64,000 nt of DNA. Origin: JBBRDU01 sp038230335 (GTDB lineage Bacteria; Verrucomicrobiota; Verrucomicrobiia; Chthoniobacterales; UBA10450). Where the stretch lies: the NCBI GenBank assembly GCA_038230335.1, contig JBBRNL010000012.1, positions 1 to 64,000 of the forward strand, given 5' to 3'. The position numbers were made by a program, and so were the translations under genes. Below, piece by piece: positions 54,171-62,278 of this stretch. Every line of letters begins with the position of its first letter. Position 1 is the first letter of the stretch. The notes under the pieces are model-generated. The model was not told where the DNA came from and did no database searches. It worked only from the letters and a program-made list of their open reading frames with translations.

Positions 54171-55187
54171 TCATTCCCGCGTTCCCCACACGCGAAGCCT
54201 GCTGACTCCGCCGTCGGGATAGATATTCAGACGGATGTGGGAACAGTCGTTCATACCGGAAAGTTCCTTTTCGAAGAAATGTCGAGTGTCGGCTTTCAGT
54301 TTGGTCTTGGGGAGGATCTCCCTCCAAACCGTGGTCGCACTGTTCAGATCCTCGGTCGAAGCGCCGGGCGCCGCGCATCCTTCGATCGAACATGTATCAG
54401 GATAGTTCCCTTTAAAGTGGTTGGTATCGACTTCGATCTTGCGGATCGTTCCAGCCCTTCCGAGTCGCAAGATAATCCAATCGTATCCGGGCCCGCGCCG
54501 GCGCTTGGTTTCCCACCCGTCCCCCATGTTCTCGGATCGGCCTGGCATGACCAGGTTGTTCATCGAACTGAAGAACATGTCGCTGCAGGCCAGCGGCACG
54601 CCTCCATTCTCGACGGCCGCCAGGTCGACCAGTTCCTCCTGCTTCAGCTTGCTCCAATCGGGCACCACCGTGCCATAGAGGCGAAGGCGCGCCACGCCGC
54701 CATCGGGAAAGATGTTGAGCCGCACGTGCGTCCATGTCCGGTCGCTCGTGACGGCGAAAGGATTCTGCGCTCCCGGGTTTAACGGCGATTGGGCGAGAAT
54801 TTCTGTCCAGGAAAGCCCTTCCACCGCTGTGTTCTCGCTCGGAAAGCTGTCCGCCAGGCAAAGTGCGTCGAGCGATGCGAACGGTGGATGATTCCCGAGG
54901 AAGTGATTCGTATCGATGTCGACCTGCTGGATGATGCCGCGCAATCCCAACTGAACAACACACCAGTCATTCCCCGGGATGCGGCGCCGGCGGCTTTCCC
55001 ATCCATCCATCCATTTGCCGCGGTCCGTGTACTTATCAGGGATGAAAATGCCGCGGCCTGGCTTGAGCAGGTTCTCCTTCTCCGCGAAGAACTCGTCATT
55101 TGCGAGCAGGGCTGCGCCGCCGATGCGAGCCGCGGCCAGGTCGACCAGGCCGACGGGCGGCGATGTTTTCGAATCTATCGGATTCAC
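54171..55187 (-). CDS. alc: Allantoicase
   Basis: 338 residues starting with GTG at 55187. The protein is an internal duplication of a jelly-roll domain: the first half has DEFFAEKENLLKPGR, GWESRRRR, DWCVVQLG and DIDTNHFLGN, and the second half DMFFSSMNNLVMPGR, GWETKRRR, DWIILRLG and EVDTNHFKGN. That duplication and the NHF motif are the allantoicase hallmark. It splits allantoate into urea and ureidoglycolate. No ureidoglycolate lyase or urease is visible, so downstream fate is open. It lies 12 bases after uraH. Confidence 0.95.
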   Translation of the reverse strand: MNPIDSKTSPPVGLVDLAAARIGGAALLANDEFFAEKENLLKPGRGIFIPDKYTDRGKWMDGWESRRRRIPGNDWCVVQLGLRGIIQQVDIDTNHFLGNHPPFASLDALCLADSFPSENTAVEGLSWTEILAQSPLNPGAQNPFAVTSDRTWTHVRLNIFPDGGVARLRLYGTVVPDWSKLKQEELVDLAAVENGGVPLACSDMFFSSMNNLVMPGRSENMGDGWETKRRRGPGYDWIILRLGRAGTIRKIEVDTNHFKGNYPDTCSIEGCAAPGASTEDLNSATTVWREILPKTKLKADTRHFFEKELSGMNDCSHIRLNIYPDGGVSRLRVWGTRE

Positions 55188-55199
55188 ACGGAGGTTCGC

Positions 55200-55526
55200 C
55201 TAACTTCCTCGGTAGGTACTGTAAGCCCACGGGGAGACGAGGAGCGGAATGTGATACTTCGCGCTCGCGTCCGAAATCGTGAAACGCACCGGCACGCGAT
55301 CGAGAAATTTCTTTTCCCCAAAATAGTCGCCGACCAGAAAAACCAGTTCGTAATTTCCCGCTTTCATTTCACTGGCGGAAAGGAGCGGATCGTCCACGCG
55401 GCCGTCCTGGTTGGTCTGAACTGTTTTGAGCAGGCGGGACGGATCGGCCGACCAGACTTCGATGGTCATGCCCGCGGCCGGGCCACCACGCGACGTATCC
55501 AGCACATGTGTGGTGAGCACGCTCAT
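55200..55526 (-). CDS. uraH: 5-Hydroxyisourate hydrolase (transthyretin-like)
   Basis: 108 residues. Hydrolyses 5-hydroxyisourate made by urate oxidase to OHCU. Family signatures are the N-terminal LTTHVLDTSRG, a central TNQDGRVDDPLL and FLVGDYF, the HIPLLVSPWAYSTYRGS C-terminus with the diagnostic YRGS tetrapeptide. No signal peptide. Its start overlaps the uraD stop by four bases (ATGA), so the two are coupled. Confidence 0.96.
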   Translation of the reverse strand: MSVLTTHVLDTSRGGPAAGMTIEVWSADPSRLLKTVQTNQDGRVDDPLLSASEMKAGNYELVFLVGDYFGEKKFLDRVPVRFTISDASAKYHIPLLVSPWAYSTYRGS

Positions 55527-56017
55527 TCTACAAGATCCTGTACGCGCAGATCCGCGATTTTGAAAATCTCGGCCAGAGCGATCTCCATCTCTTTCTCGCG
55601 GGAATGGTGCAGCCGAATTGGAAAGGCCTCCAGAATGGCCTCCTTTTTATTGAGACGCGCGCAGATGACAAAGGGAAACTCGAAGCGCTCCTTATAAGAA
55701 GCGTTGTATTCCTGGAATTGCCTGACCTCGGCCGGTGTCAGGTTTCCCAGACCGGCCTTGTTCTGCTCGCGTTGCGATTCGTCCGTCAAAATGGCGTTTC
55801 CGACAAGATCAGGGTGCGCCCGGATCAGACAAAGTTTTTCGTCATGCGACGCTTTCATGACAGTTTCACACAACGCGGCAAATAATTCGGCTCGATTCCG
55901 GAAGGGGCGTTTCGCCGCAGTGCGCGCCGCGATCCAGGGGGAATGCTCGAAGACGGGCGCGAGAAGGTTGGTGAACTCGTGCCGTTCCAAGGGGTTGATG
56001 TACTCAACGTTTAACAT
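55523..56017 (-). CDS. uraD: 2-Oxo-4-hydroxy-4-carboxy-5-ureidoimidazoline decarboxylase
   Basis: 164 residues. Converts OHCU to S-allantoin. His68 in IRAHPDLVG is the catalytic histidine and Glu80 follows in TDESQREQ; FPFVICARLNKKEAIL is the family's central strand and helix. First gene of the long minus-strand purine run uraD-uraH-alc-allB-(aldolase)-xdh-ade. It is divergent from the urate oxidase gene with only 37 bases between their start codons. Confidence 0.95.
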   Translation of the reverse strand: MLNVEYINPLERHEFTNLLAPVFEHSPWIAARTAAKRPFRNRAELFAALCETVMKASHDEKLCLIRAHPDLVGNAILTDESQREQNKAGLGNLTPAEVRQFQEYNASYKERFEFPFVICARLNKKEAILEAFPIRLHHSREKEMEIALAEIFKIADLRVQDLVE

Positions 56018-56028
56018 CGCGTTAACGG

Positions 56029-56043
56029 ACTAAATCAATTAGT
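56029..56043. promoter_or_regulatory. Palindrome in the uraD-uricase divergent spacer
   Basis: ACTAA (56029-56033) and TTAGT (56039-56043) form a 15-base palindrome around ATCAA. It sits centrally in the 37-base spacer between two divergent starts, so it is a good candidate operator for both purine transcripts. GTTAAC just beside it (56021-56026) is also palindromic. No regulator gene is adjacent to confirm this. Confidence 0.4.
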
Positions 56044-56054
56044 TATAAGACGCA

Positions 56055-56894
56055 ATGCCTAAGCTGATTGCAAATCGTTATGGGAAAGCGCGGGTGCGCG
56101 TGCTGAAGATTCTGCGCGACGGGAAAAAGCATCGCATCAAAGACATCGAAGTGTCGGCGCTTTTACAGGGTGACTTCGACTCGTCCTACACAGCTGGAGA
56201 TAACACAAAAGTCGTCGCGACAGACACGATCAAGAATACGGTCAATGTCCTGGCCAAACAGCATCTGGGCGATGAGATCGAACGTTTTGCCATGGCTTTA
56301 AGCGATCATTTTCTGAAGAGCTATCCACAGGTTCGGTCGACCACGATCGAAATCTCCGAGCGCGAGTGGGAACGGATGCAAATAGAGGGCAAACCGCATC
56401 CGCATTCCTTTCTCGGCAATAACGGATCGCGCATGTTCGCACGCGTGACGGGTCAACGGGATTCGCGCGTGGTGCAGTCGGGCGTTCGCGACCTCATCAT
56501 TTTGAAATCGACCGGCTCCGGTTTCGAGAATTATCCGCGGGACGAATTTACCACTCTGCCAGAAACGGCTGACCGGATATTGGCCACGTCGTTTACTGCG
56601 ATATGGACGTTCGAGCGTATGCCCGACAATTTCGGCACCTCTAATGCCGCCATTCTCTCCGCCATGCTGAAGGTTTTCGCGGAGAACTTCAGTCCATCCG
56701 CGCAAACGAGTTTGTTCCAGATGGGTGAAGCTGCTCTGGCGGCGTGCCCGGAAATTTCGCGTCTGGATATGGCCATGCCGAATAAGCACTGTCTGCTGAT
56801 CGATCTCTCTCCATTCAAAATGGAGAACAAGAACGAAATCTTCGTGCCGATCGATGAGCCCCATGGTCAGATCGAGGCGACGGTCGAGCGATGA
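56055..56894 (+). CDS. Urate oxidase (cofactor-free uricase)
   Basis: 279 residues. Oxidises urate with O2 to 5-hydroxyisourate and H2O2. The catalytic set is visible: Lys11 near the N-terminus, Thr56 in KVVATDTIKNTV and His about 245 in MPNKHCLLIDL. The typical GDNTKVVATDT and LKSTGSGFENYPRDEFTTLPE blocks are present. There is no C-terminal peroxisome-like signal. Its stop overlaps the xdhC start by four bases (ATGA). It diverges from uraD, the enzyme acting two steps later. Confidence 0.96.
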   Translation: MPKLIANRYGKARVRVLKILRDGKKHRIKDIEVSALLQGDFDSSYTAGDNTKVVATDTIKNTVNVLAKQHLGDEIERFAMALSDHFLKSYPQVRSTTIEISEREWERMQIEGKPHPHSFLGNNGSRMFARVTGQRDSRVVQSGVRDLIILKSTGSGFENYPRDEFTTLPETADRILATSFTAIWTFERMPDNFGTSNAAILSAMLKVFAENFSPSAQTSLFQMGEAALAACPEISRLDMAMPNKHCLLIDLSPFKMENKNEIFVPIDEPHGQIEATVER

Positions 56895-57688
56895 CGGATG
56901 CCCTGCTGGAAGAGTTGGCCGCGGCCCGTCGCGCCCGCAAATCCTGTGCGCTCATCACCATCGCGGAGACGCGCGGTTCCGCGCCGCGGGCCGCCGGATC
57001 GAAGATGCTGGTCTACCTGGACGGTACGAGTAACGGAACAATCGGCGGCGGAAAGTTCGAGTCCCTTGTTATCGAAGATTCATGCCGGCAGATGCGAGAA
57101 AAGAAGTCGCTCCTCAAAAACTATCCGTTGCACGAAAGTTCCCCCGAATCGTTCGGCGCGATTTGCGGTGGAGAAGTCACCGTGCTGATCGAGCCGCAGT
57201 TGTTAGGTGAAGCGATCTTCCTGATCGGTGGCGGTCATTGTGCGCAGGCCATTGCCCGTTTGGCCGTGGAATGCGGATTGTTTGTCACGGTGATTGAGGA
57301 CCGCGCGGAGTCGACCAACGCACTTCCGGCGCAAGCGCTCGTCGTGAAGGAGGTCGATCCGCCGAAATTCATCACGTCACGCGCGTGGCAAGGCGACGAA
57401 GCGATTGTCATGGTCAGCCGGAATTATGAGATCGATCGGGAAGCATTGGGCGCGGCCCTGCAAACGACCGGTGCCGGCTATATCGGAATGATTGGAAGTG
57501 CGCGCAAGATCCAGCAGGTCTTTGATTCTTTACGCGAACGCGGCGTGAGCGCAGACAGGCTGGCCCAGGTTTATGCTCCACTCGGGTTGGATATCGGAGC
57601 CGACTCGCCCGCTGAAATTGCGGTCAGCGTGATTGCAGAAATCCTGAGCGTTTTACGGAAAAGGAGTGGCGGACATCTCAGGAAGTAG
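56891..57688 (+). CDS. xdhC: XdhC, molybdenum cofactor insertion/maturation protein
   Basis: 265 residues. N-terminal XdhC/CoxI-like domain (TIAETRGSAPRAAGSKM, GTIGGGKFESLVIEDS) and C-terminal Rossmann domain (IFLIGGGHCAQAIARL, YIGMIGSARKIQQV, IGADSPAEIAVSVIAEI). XdhC binds molybdenum cofactor, promotes its sulfuration and inserts it in xanthine dehydrogenase, whose gene lies ~5 kb away on the other strand. It is coupled to urate oxidase by an ATGA overlap, so the maturation factor is expressed with the enzyme consuming the product of XDH. Confidence 0.94.
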   Translation: MTDALLEELAAARRARKSCALITIAETRGSAPRAAGSKMLVYLDGTSNGTIGGGKFESLVIEDSCRQMREKKSLLKNYPLHESSPESFGAICGGEVTVLIEPQLLGEAIFLIGGGHCAQAIARLAVECGLFVTVIEDRAESTNALPAQALVVKEVDPPKFITSRAWQGDEAIVMVSRNYEIDREALGAALQTTGAGYIGMIGSARKIQQVFDSLRERGVSADRLAQVYAPLGLDIGADSPAEIAVSVIAEILSVLRKRSGGHLRK

Positions 57689-57724
57689 CGGGGTTATTTG
57701 TAGCGGCCGTTTTCAATTGCGCTT

Positions 57725-57854
57725 GTCATCCTGAAGCAGCGGAAGCTGAGGGATCTCCCATTCAAGCTGTAGCGCACGCCCGATATTTCGCGTGACGCTC
57801 GCGCTGTGGGTGTGATCCCTCGCTCCGGCAGCCGCCGGACTTGCTCGGGATGAC
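57725..57854. repeat. Large GTCATCC/GGATGAC inverted repeat
   Basis: GTCATCC (57725-57731) and GAGGGATC (57748-57755) on the left are mirrored by GATCCCTC (57814-57821) and GGATGAC (57848-57854) on the right, with partly paired GC-rich sequence between. This resembles a dispersed repeat found in several bacterial phyla. It fills most of the 260-base gap after xdhC; no gene is seen there. Confidence 0.7.
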
Positions 57855-57948
57855 AGGCATCGGAGTGGCCGCAATTTATGGGGCTTATCGGTAGTCGGCG
57901 GCAGGACGTTGCCTGGCCCCGCTGAGAATCCCCGACAAAACGCTCAGT

Positions 57949-58359
57949 TCACGCGAGCACGTAAATCGCGGCCGCGCTCAGCAGAAAATAAGGCACCAGG
58001 GTGGCCGCCCCAGGATATTCCTTGGCCATGCGCTGACCGAAGAACAGGGCCACGATTGCCATCGCAGAGAGAACCGCGCCGTAGAAGGCGCAGGTCGAAT
58101 TATGTCGGATTGCTACCAGGATGCAGCCAATGGCACTCAGGACTCCAGCAGCCAGCTCAAGAAGCGTGATCAATGTGACAAGGAGAGGAACAACCGGGGC
58201 GAGGGGACTCTTTGCGAAATGGCCGGTCAACCAATCGAGGTTCCCACGCCGATCGATCACCTTGTCGATGCCCGATTGCAGGAACAGGATGGCCAGCATT
58301 AACGAGGTCAGGATCTGGAGCAAAAAGGTTGCGCCTTCCGACGTATGCAGATTGGGCAT
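57949..58359 (-). CDS. DoxX-like membrane protein
   Basis: 136 residues from the ATG at 58359. Four predicted helices: LQILTSLMLAILFLQSGIDK, LLVTLITLLELAAGVLSAIG, FYGAVLSAMAIVALFFGQR and LVPYFLLSAAAIYVLA. The FLQSGIDKVIDR motif after helix 1 is DoxX/MauE-like. Function unknown. It diverges from the DUF2911 gene with a 125-base spacer holding no other gene. Unlike the DoxX protein at 31 kb it has a longer N-terminal lead. Confidence 0.75.
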   Translation of the reverse strand: MPNLHTSEGATFLLQILTSLMLAILFLQSGIDKVIDRRGNLDWLTGHFAKSPLAPVVPLLVTLITLLELAAGVLSAIGCILVAIRHNSTCAFYGAVLSAMAIVALFFGQRMAKEYPGAATLVPYFLLSAAAIYVLA

Positions 58360-58484
58360 GGCTCCATGTAAGCATCCCGCCGCTCGATCGGAAGCTGAAT
58401 TTGCTGGAATCTGGTCCGAATTATCTAATAGCCGAGCGTCTCTAATTCTGGCAAAGAGTGACACGCACTTCGTCGCGGAATCTT

Positions 58485-59549
58485 ATGAAACAATTGAACA
58501 TCAAGCCGTTTATATTCATTTCTATCGCTCTCGGATTGGTCCCGTCGGTTTTTGGACAAAACGATCTCAGTCTTCCGGATGTGAGCCAGGAGGCCATGAT
58601 CGAGCAGCGCGTCGCCCTGACCGAAGTAAAGATCGCGTATCACCGGCCACTCGTGAACGGGCGAAAAATCTGGGGCGGCCTTGTTCCGTACGGCGCAGTC
58701 TGGCGGGCGGGCGCGAACGAGAATACAACCTTCGAAGTGAGCGATCCGATCACGGTGGAAGGGAAGGCTCTGCCAAAGGGCACTTACGGATTGCACATGA
58801 TTCCCACGGCGGATTCGTGGACGGTCATTTTTTCAAAAACGTACACGGGTTGGGGCAGCTATAGCTATAAGCAGGAGGAAGACGCCTTGCGCGTGACGGT
58901 CAAACCGCGGCCGCTCGGTGAAAGCGAAGAAGCGCTCGAATTTGAATTTGAAGATCTGAAGGCGAACTCAGCCACCGTCACGCTGAAATGGGAGAAACTG
59001 GCCGTCCCGTTCAAGGTTGCAGTCACGGATGAGACGACGTTGCAAAACATTCGCGCCCAGCTCAAAGGACGTGGCCAGTTCACATGGCAATCCCTCGACG
59101 AAGGCGCGCAGTTCTGCCTGACCCACAAGATGAACCTGGAAGAAGGCCTGACCTGGGCGAACGCGTCGGTCCAAAACGAAGAGCGCTTCGATAATCTCAG
59201 CACCAAGGTCGATCTGCTCAAGGCGTTGAACAAAGCAGACGAAGCAAAGACGACGTGGGCTCACGCCATGGAGATCGCGACGCCCGTGCAGCTGTATTCG
59301 TATGGACGCCGTCTGCAAAATGAAAAGCATCCGGAAGATGCGATGGAGATATTTAAGGAAGTGGTCAAACGCTTTCCGCAGGCTGTGTTTGGACATCTGG
59401 CCCAGGCCCGCCTCAAATCCGCCGCCGCGGATTTTGCGGGTGCGGCCGACGAAGTGAAGCAGGCGCAAGCCCTCGCCTCGGAACCGCAGAAGAGCGCGCT
59501 CAAACCGCTCTTCGATCGTCTCCAAGCCAAGCAGGACATCAATAAGTAG
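58485..59549 (+). CDS. Exported DUF2911 protein with TPR-like tail
   Basis: 354 residues from the ATG at 58485, with a signal peptide ending near SVFGQ. Residues ~25-170 match DUF2911 (LPDVSQEAMIEQRVALTEV, YHRPLVNGRKIWGGLVPYG, WRAGANENTTFEVSDP, TYGLHMIPTADSWTVIFSK). The C-terminal part is helical repeat-like (DVLKALNKADEAKTTWAHAM, HPEDAMEIFKEVVKRFPQAV). Common in Bacteroidetes and Verrucomicrobia; function unknown. An upstream start at 58458 is less likely. Confidence 0.82.
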   Translation: MKQLNIKPFIFISIALGLVPSVFGQNDLSLPDVSQEAMIEQRVALTEVKIAYHRPLVNGRKIWGGLVPYGAVWRAGANENTTFEVSDPITVEGKALPKGTYGLHMIPTADSWTVIFSKTYTGWGSYSYKQEEDALRVTVKPRPLGESEEALEFEFEDLKANSATVTLKWEKLAVPFKVAVTDETTLQNIRAQLKGRGQFTWQSLDEGAQFCLTHKMNLEEGLTWANASVQNEERFDNLSTKVDLLKALNKADEAKTTWAHAMEIATPVQLYSYGRRLQNEKHPEDAMEIFKEVVKRFPQAVFGHLAQARLKSAAADFAGAADEVKQAQALASEPQKSALKPLFDRLQAKQDINK

Positions 59550-59597
59550 CGCACGCAAAGCAGGCGAAGCTGGCTTGATAGTGCTAATGGGGCGGTC

Positions 59598-62156
59598 ATG
59601 GGCGAAAGGTTGACCCGGAGTGCGGCCTGCTCGCGGCGCCGTCGCTCTTTGGCGCGCGGCTGTCTGTGCAGCGTTCTTGGTCTTGTCATCGTCGTTAGGC
59701 TAACCGCCGCGCCGGGGATGGCACCGCCGTTGTTTCCCGGGCCGATGAATGCGAGCGAGATCCAGCTCGGCCTGCAAAAACTTAACGTGCTGGGCCGCGT
59801 TCTGTATATCGCAGCCCATCCGGACGACGAAAATACCAATTTGATCGCCTTGTGGTCTAACGGATCGATTTATGAGACAGCTTATCTTTCGGTCACCCGC
59901 GGAGACGGCGGGCAAAATCTAATCGGTCCGGAGTTGCGCGAAAAACTCGGGGTCATTCGAACCGAAGAATTACTGGCCGCGCGCCAGGTCGATCACGGGC
60001 AGCAGTTCTTTACGCGCGCGGTCGACTTCGGGTTTTCCAAGACGGCGGATGAAACCCTGCGCATCTGGGATCACGACAAGATTCTCTCGGACATCGTGTG
60101 GGTCATGCGCGAGTTCCGGCCGGATGTGGTGGTGACACGTTTTAGTCCGGACGACCAGCTCACCCACGGACATCACACCGCCTCGGCCCTTCTGGCCCAG
60201 GAAGCGTTTGCGGCTGCGCCTGACCCTAAACGTTTTCCCGGGCAACTGTCGCTTACGAAAGTCTGGCAGCCCACCCGATTGGTTTGGAATACGTCGCCGT
60301 TCTTTTTCTCCAATCGCAATGTGCCCTTTGATCCAACTGGCCTAACGACATTGGAAGTGGGCGGATTTAATTCGCTCCTCGGCAAAGCCTATACCGAAAT
60401 TGCGGCGACCAGTGTGAGCATGCATAAAAGCCAGGGGGTGGGCAGTCCGCCCCGGCGCGGCGCGCGCAAGGAGTATTTCAAGGCCCTGGCGGGCCCACCG
60501 ATGACGAGTGCCCTTTTTGAGGGAGTCAATACCACATGGGCGCGCGTGCTGGAGTCGAAGGCGGTCGCCGCGAGGATTGCGAAAGTGGTGGCAGAGTTCC
60601 GACCAACGGATCCGGCTGCTTCCGTTCCCGCGCTCCTCGAGGTGCGTCAGGCGCTCGAGCAACTAAAGGACGACGATTGGGTTCCGCAGAAACTGGCCGA
60701 ACTCGATCGACTGGTCGCGGCATGCCTCGGCTTGCACATCGAAGCTTCTACGACTGTTGCAACGGTCACTCCGGGCCAACCGGTGCCAGTGAAAGTCGAG
60801 GCCATTAATCGGTCGGACCTTGCCATCGAACTGCGCGAGGTACGCTTCCCCGTGTCGGGCGAGGTCGTGCCGATCAACTCGCCTCTTCCGCGTGACGAAC
60901 TTGTGGCCAAAGAATTGACTCCGGCGGTGCCGCCCAAGGCGCCCTATTCACAACCGTACTGGCTGCGTCATCCCGGAACGTCGGGCACGTTTTCTGTGGA
61001 CGATCAAAAGTTGATTGGGCTTCCGGAAAATCCCCCGCATTTTCCCGCCGAGATTCTCCTCAAAGTGAGCGGCCACGAATTCCACTACATGCTCGACGTC
61101 AAGTATCGAACGGTCGACCCGGTGGCTGGTGAGTTGCGCCAGTCGCTCGTGATTGCGCCGCCCGCCTTCGTCAATTTCGCCGACGGCGTCCTGGTCTTCC
61201 CGGACGCGCAGCCGAAATCGGTGAAGGTGCGGGTGCTGGCAGCTAGCGGGGCCGTCTCGGGCCAATTAAAGCTGACCGCGCCGAATGGCTGGTCGATCGA
61301 CCCGGTTTCAATTTCCATCGATCTCAAGAATGCCGACGCGGAGATGACCGGTACATTTACGGTCAAGCCGCCCGATCAGGCGGTCGATGCGAAGCTGGGC
61401 GCGATTGTCTCGACCGGCGGCGTTGATTATTCCTTCTCCCGTTCGCGCATTTCCTATCCGCATATCGGTGTCCACACGTTGATGCCGCTGGCCGAATCTA
61501 AACTGATTCACGCTGACATCCGGACGAAAGGCCAACTCATCGGTTATGTGCCCGGCGCAGGCGATGAAGTCCCGGCCGCTCTCGAGCAGATCGGATACAA
61601 GGTCAAAATGCTCGGAGAAGCCGACCTGACCGCGCCAAACCTCAGGCAGTTCAGCGCAGTCGTGATGGGAATCCGTGCCTACAACACGCAGGACCGTATC
61701 TCGACCTGGTTGCCGCTGCTTCTCGACTACGTGAAGGGCGGTGGAGTCGTGGTCGCGCAATACAACACCACGGCTGATTTGAAGACCAGGGACATCGGAC
61801 CCTATCCATTGGAGATTTCGCGCGAGCGGGTCACGAACGAAACTGCGGAGGTGCGAATTCTCGCCCCCGATCATCCGCTTATGAATACGCCTAACAAAAT
61901 TACGGCCAAAGATTTTGAAGGCTGGGTCCAGGAACGCGGCCTTTATTTTCCGAACAAATGGGACCCGGCCTGGACGCCAATTCTGTCGTGTAACGATCCG
62001 AAGGAAAAACCACTCGATGGCGGCTTGTTAGTCGCGAAATCCGGCCAGGGCTATTTTATCTACACCGGGTATTCGTGGTTCCGGCAATTACCGGCCGGTG
62101 TCCCCGGTGCGTATCGATTGTTCGCGAATATGGTTTCGTTGGGCGCTGCAAAATGA
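59598..62156 (+). CDS. Secreted PIG-L (LmbE-like) deacetylase, large form
   Basis: 852 residues. Positively charged N-terminus and hydrophobic stretch (LCSVLGLVIVVRLTAAPG) act as signal. Zinc-binding AHPDDE (His74, Asp77) and HGHH (190-193) are the PIG-L/LmbE deacetylase motifs; it would deacetylate N-acetylglucosamine-containing compounds outside the cytoplasm. Beta-sandwich-like domains follow (~380-640) and the last ~180 residues resemble a ThuA/GATase-like domain (VMGIRAYNTQDRI, YVKGGGVVVAQYNTT). Its stop overlaps the next start (ATGA). Confidence 0.9.
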   Translation: MGERLTRSAACSRRRRSLARGCLCSVLGLVIVVRLTAAPGMAPPLFPGPMNASEIQLGLQKLNVLGRVLYIAAHPDDENTNLIALWSNGSIYETAYLSVTRGDGGQNLIGPELREKLGVIRTEELLAARQVDHGQQFFTRAVDFGFSKTADETLRIWDHDKILSDIVWVMREFRPDVVVTRFSPDDQLTHGHHTASALLAQEAFAAAPDPKRFPGQLSLTKVWQPTRLVWNTSPFFFSNRNVPFDPTGLTTLEVGGFNSLLGKAYTEIAATSVSMHKSQGVGSPPRRGARKEYFKALAGPPMTSALFEGVNTTWARVLESKAVAARIAKVVAEFRPTDPAASVPALLEVRQALEQLKDDDWVPQKLAELDRLVAACLGLHIEASTTVATVTPGQPVPVKVEAINRSDLAIELREVRFPVSGEVVPINSPLPRDELVAKELTPAVPPKAPYSQPYWLRHPGTSGTFSVDDQKLIGLPENPPHFPAEILLKVSGHEFHYMLDVKYRTVDPVAGELRQSLVIAPPAFVNFADGVLVFPDAQPKSVKVRVLAASGAVSGQLKLTAPNGWSIDPVSISIDLKNADAEMTGTFTVKPPDQAVDAKLGAIVSTGGVDYSFSRSRISYPHIGVHTLMPLAESKLIHADIRTKGQLIGYVPGAGDEVPAALEQIGYKVKMLGEADLTAPNLRQFSAVVMGIRAYNTQDRISTWLPLLLDYVKGGGVVVAQYNTTADLKTRDIGPYPLEISRERVTNETAEVRILAPDHPLMNTPNKITAKDFEGWVQERGLYFPNKWDPAWTPILSCNDPKEKPLDGGLLVAKSGQGYFIYTGYSWFRQLPAGVPGAYRLFANMVSLGAAK

Positions 62157-62278
62157 GCACGCCCGAGAATGTAGCGGCGGCCGACGCGCGTTCCTGGCGC
62201 AAAGCATATGGCCTGGCCCTCGCTCTCTTCGCCGTCGAAGTGGTGTTGCTCTACCTTTTCACCATTCGGTTCTTGTGA
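62153..62278 (+). CDS. 41-residue single-pass membrane protein
   Basis: The N-terminal part is polar (MSTPENVAAADARSWRKAY) and the C-terminal half is one hydrophobic helix (GLALALFAVEVVLLYLFTIR). Its ATG overlaps the deacetylase stop (ATGA) and its TGA overlaps the symporter GTG start (GTGA), so all three should be coupled. Such small proteins between PIG-L deacetylase and SSS transporter genes may be accessory subunits of the symporter. No family recognised. Confidence 0.75.
   Translation: MSTPENVAAADARSWRKAYGLALALFAVEVVLLYLFTIRFL

Noticed and set aside
54789..55697. + strand open frame of 302 codons
   Set aside because: Antisense to allantoicase, uraH and uraD, all with clear signatures.
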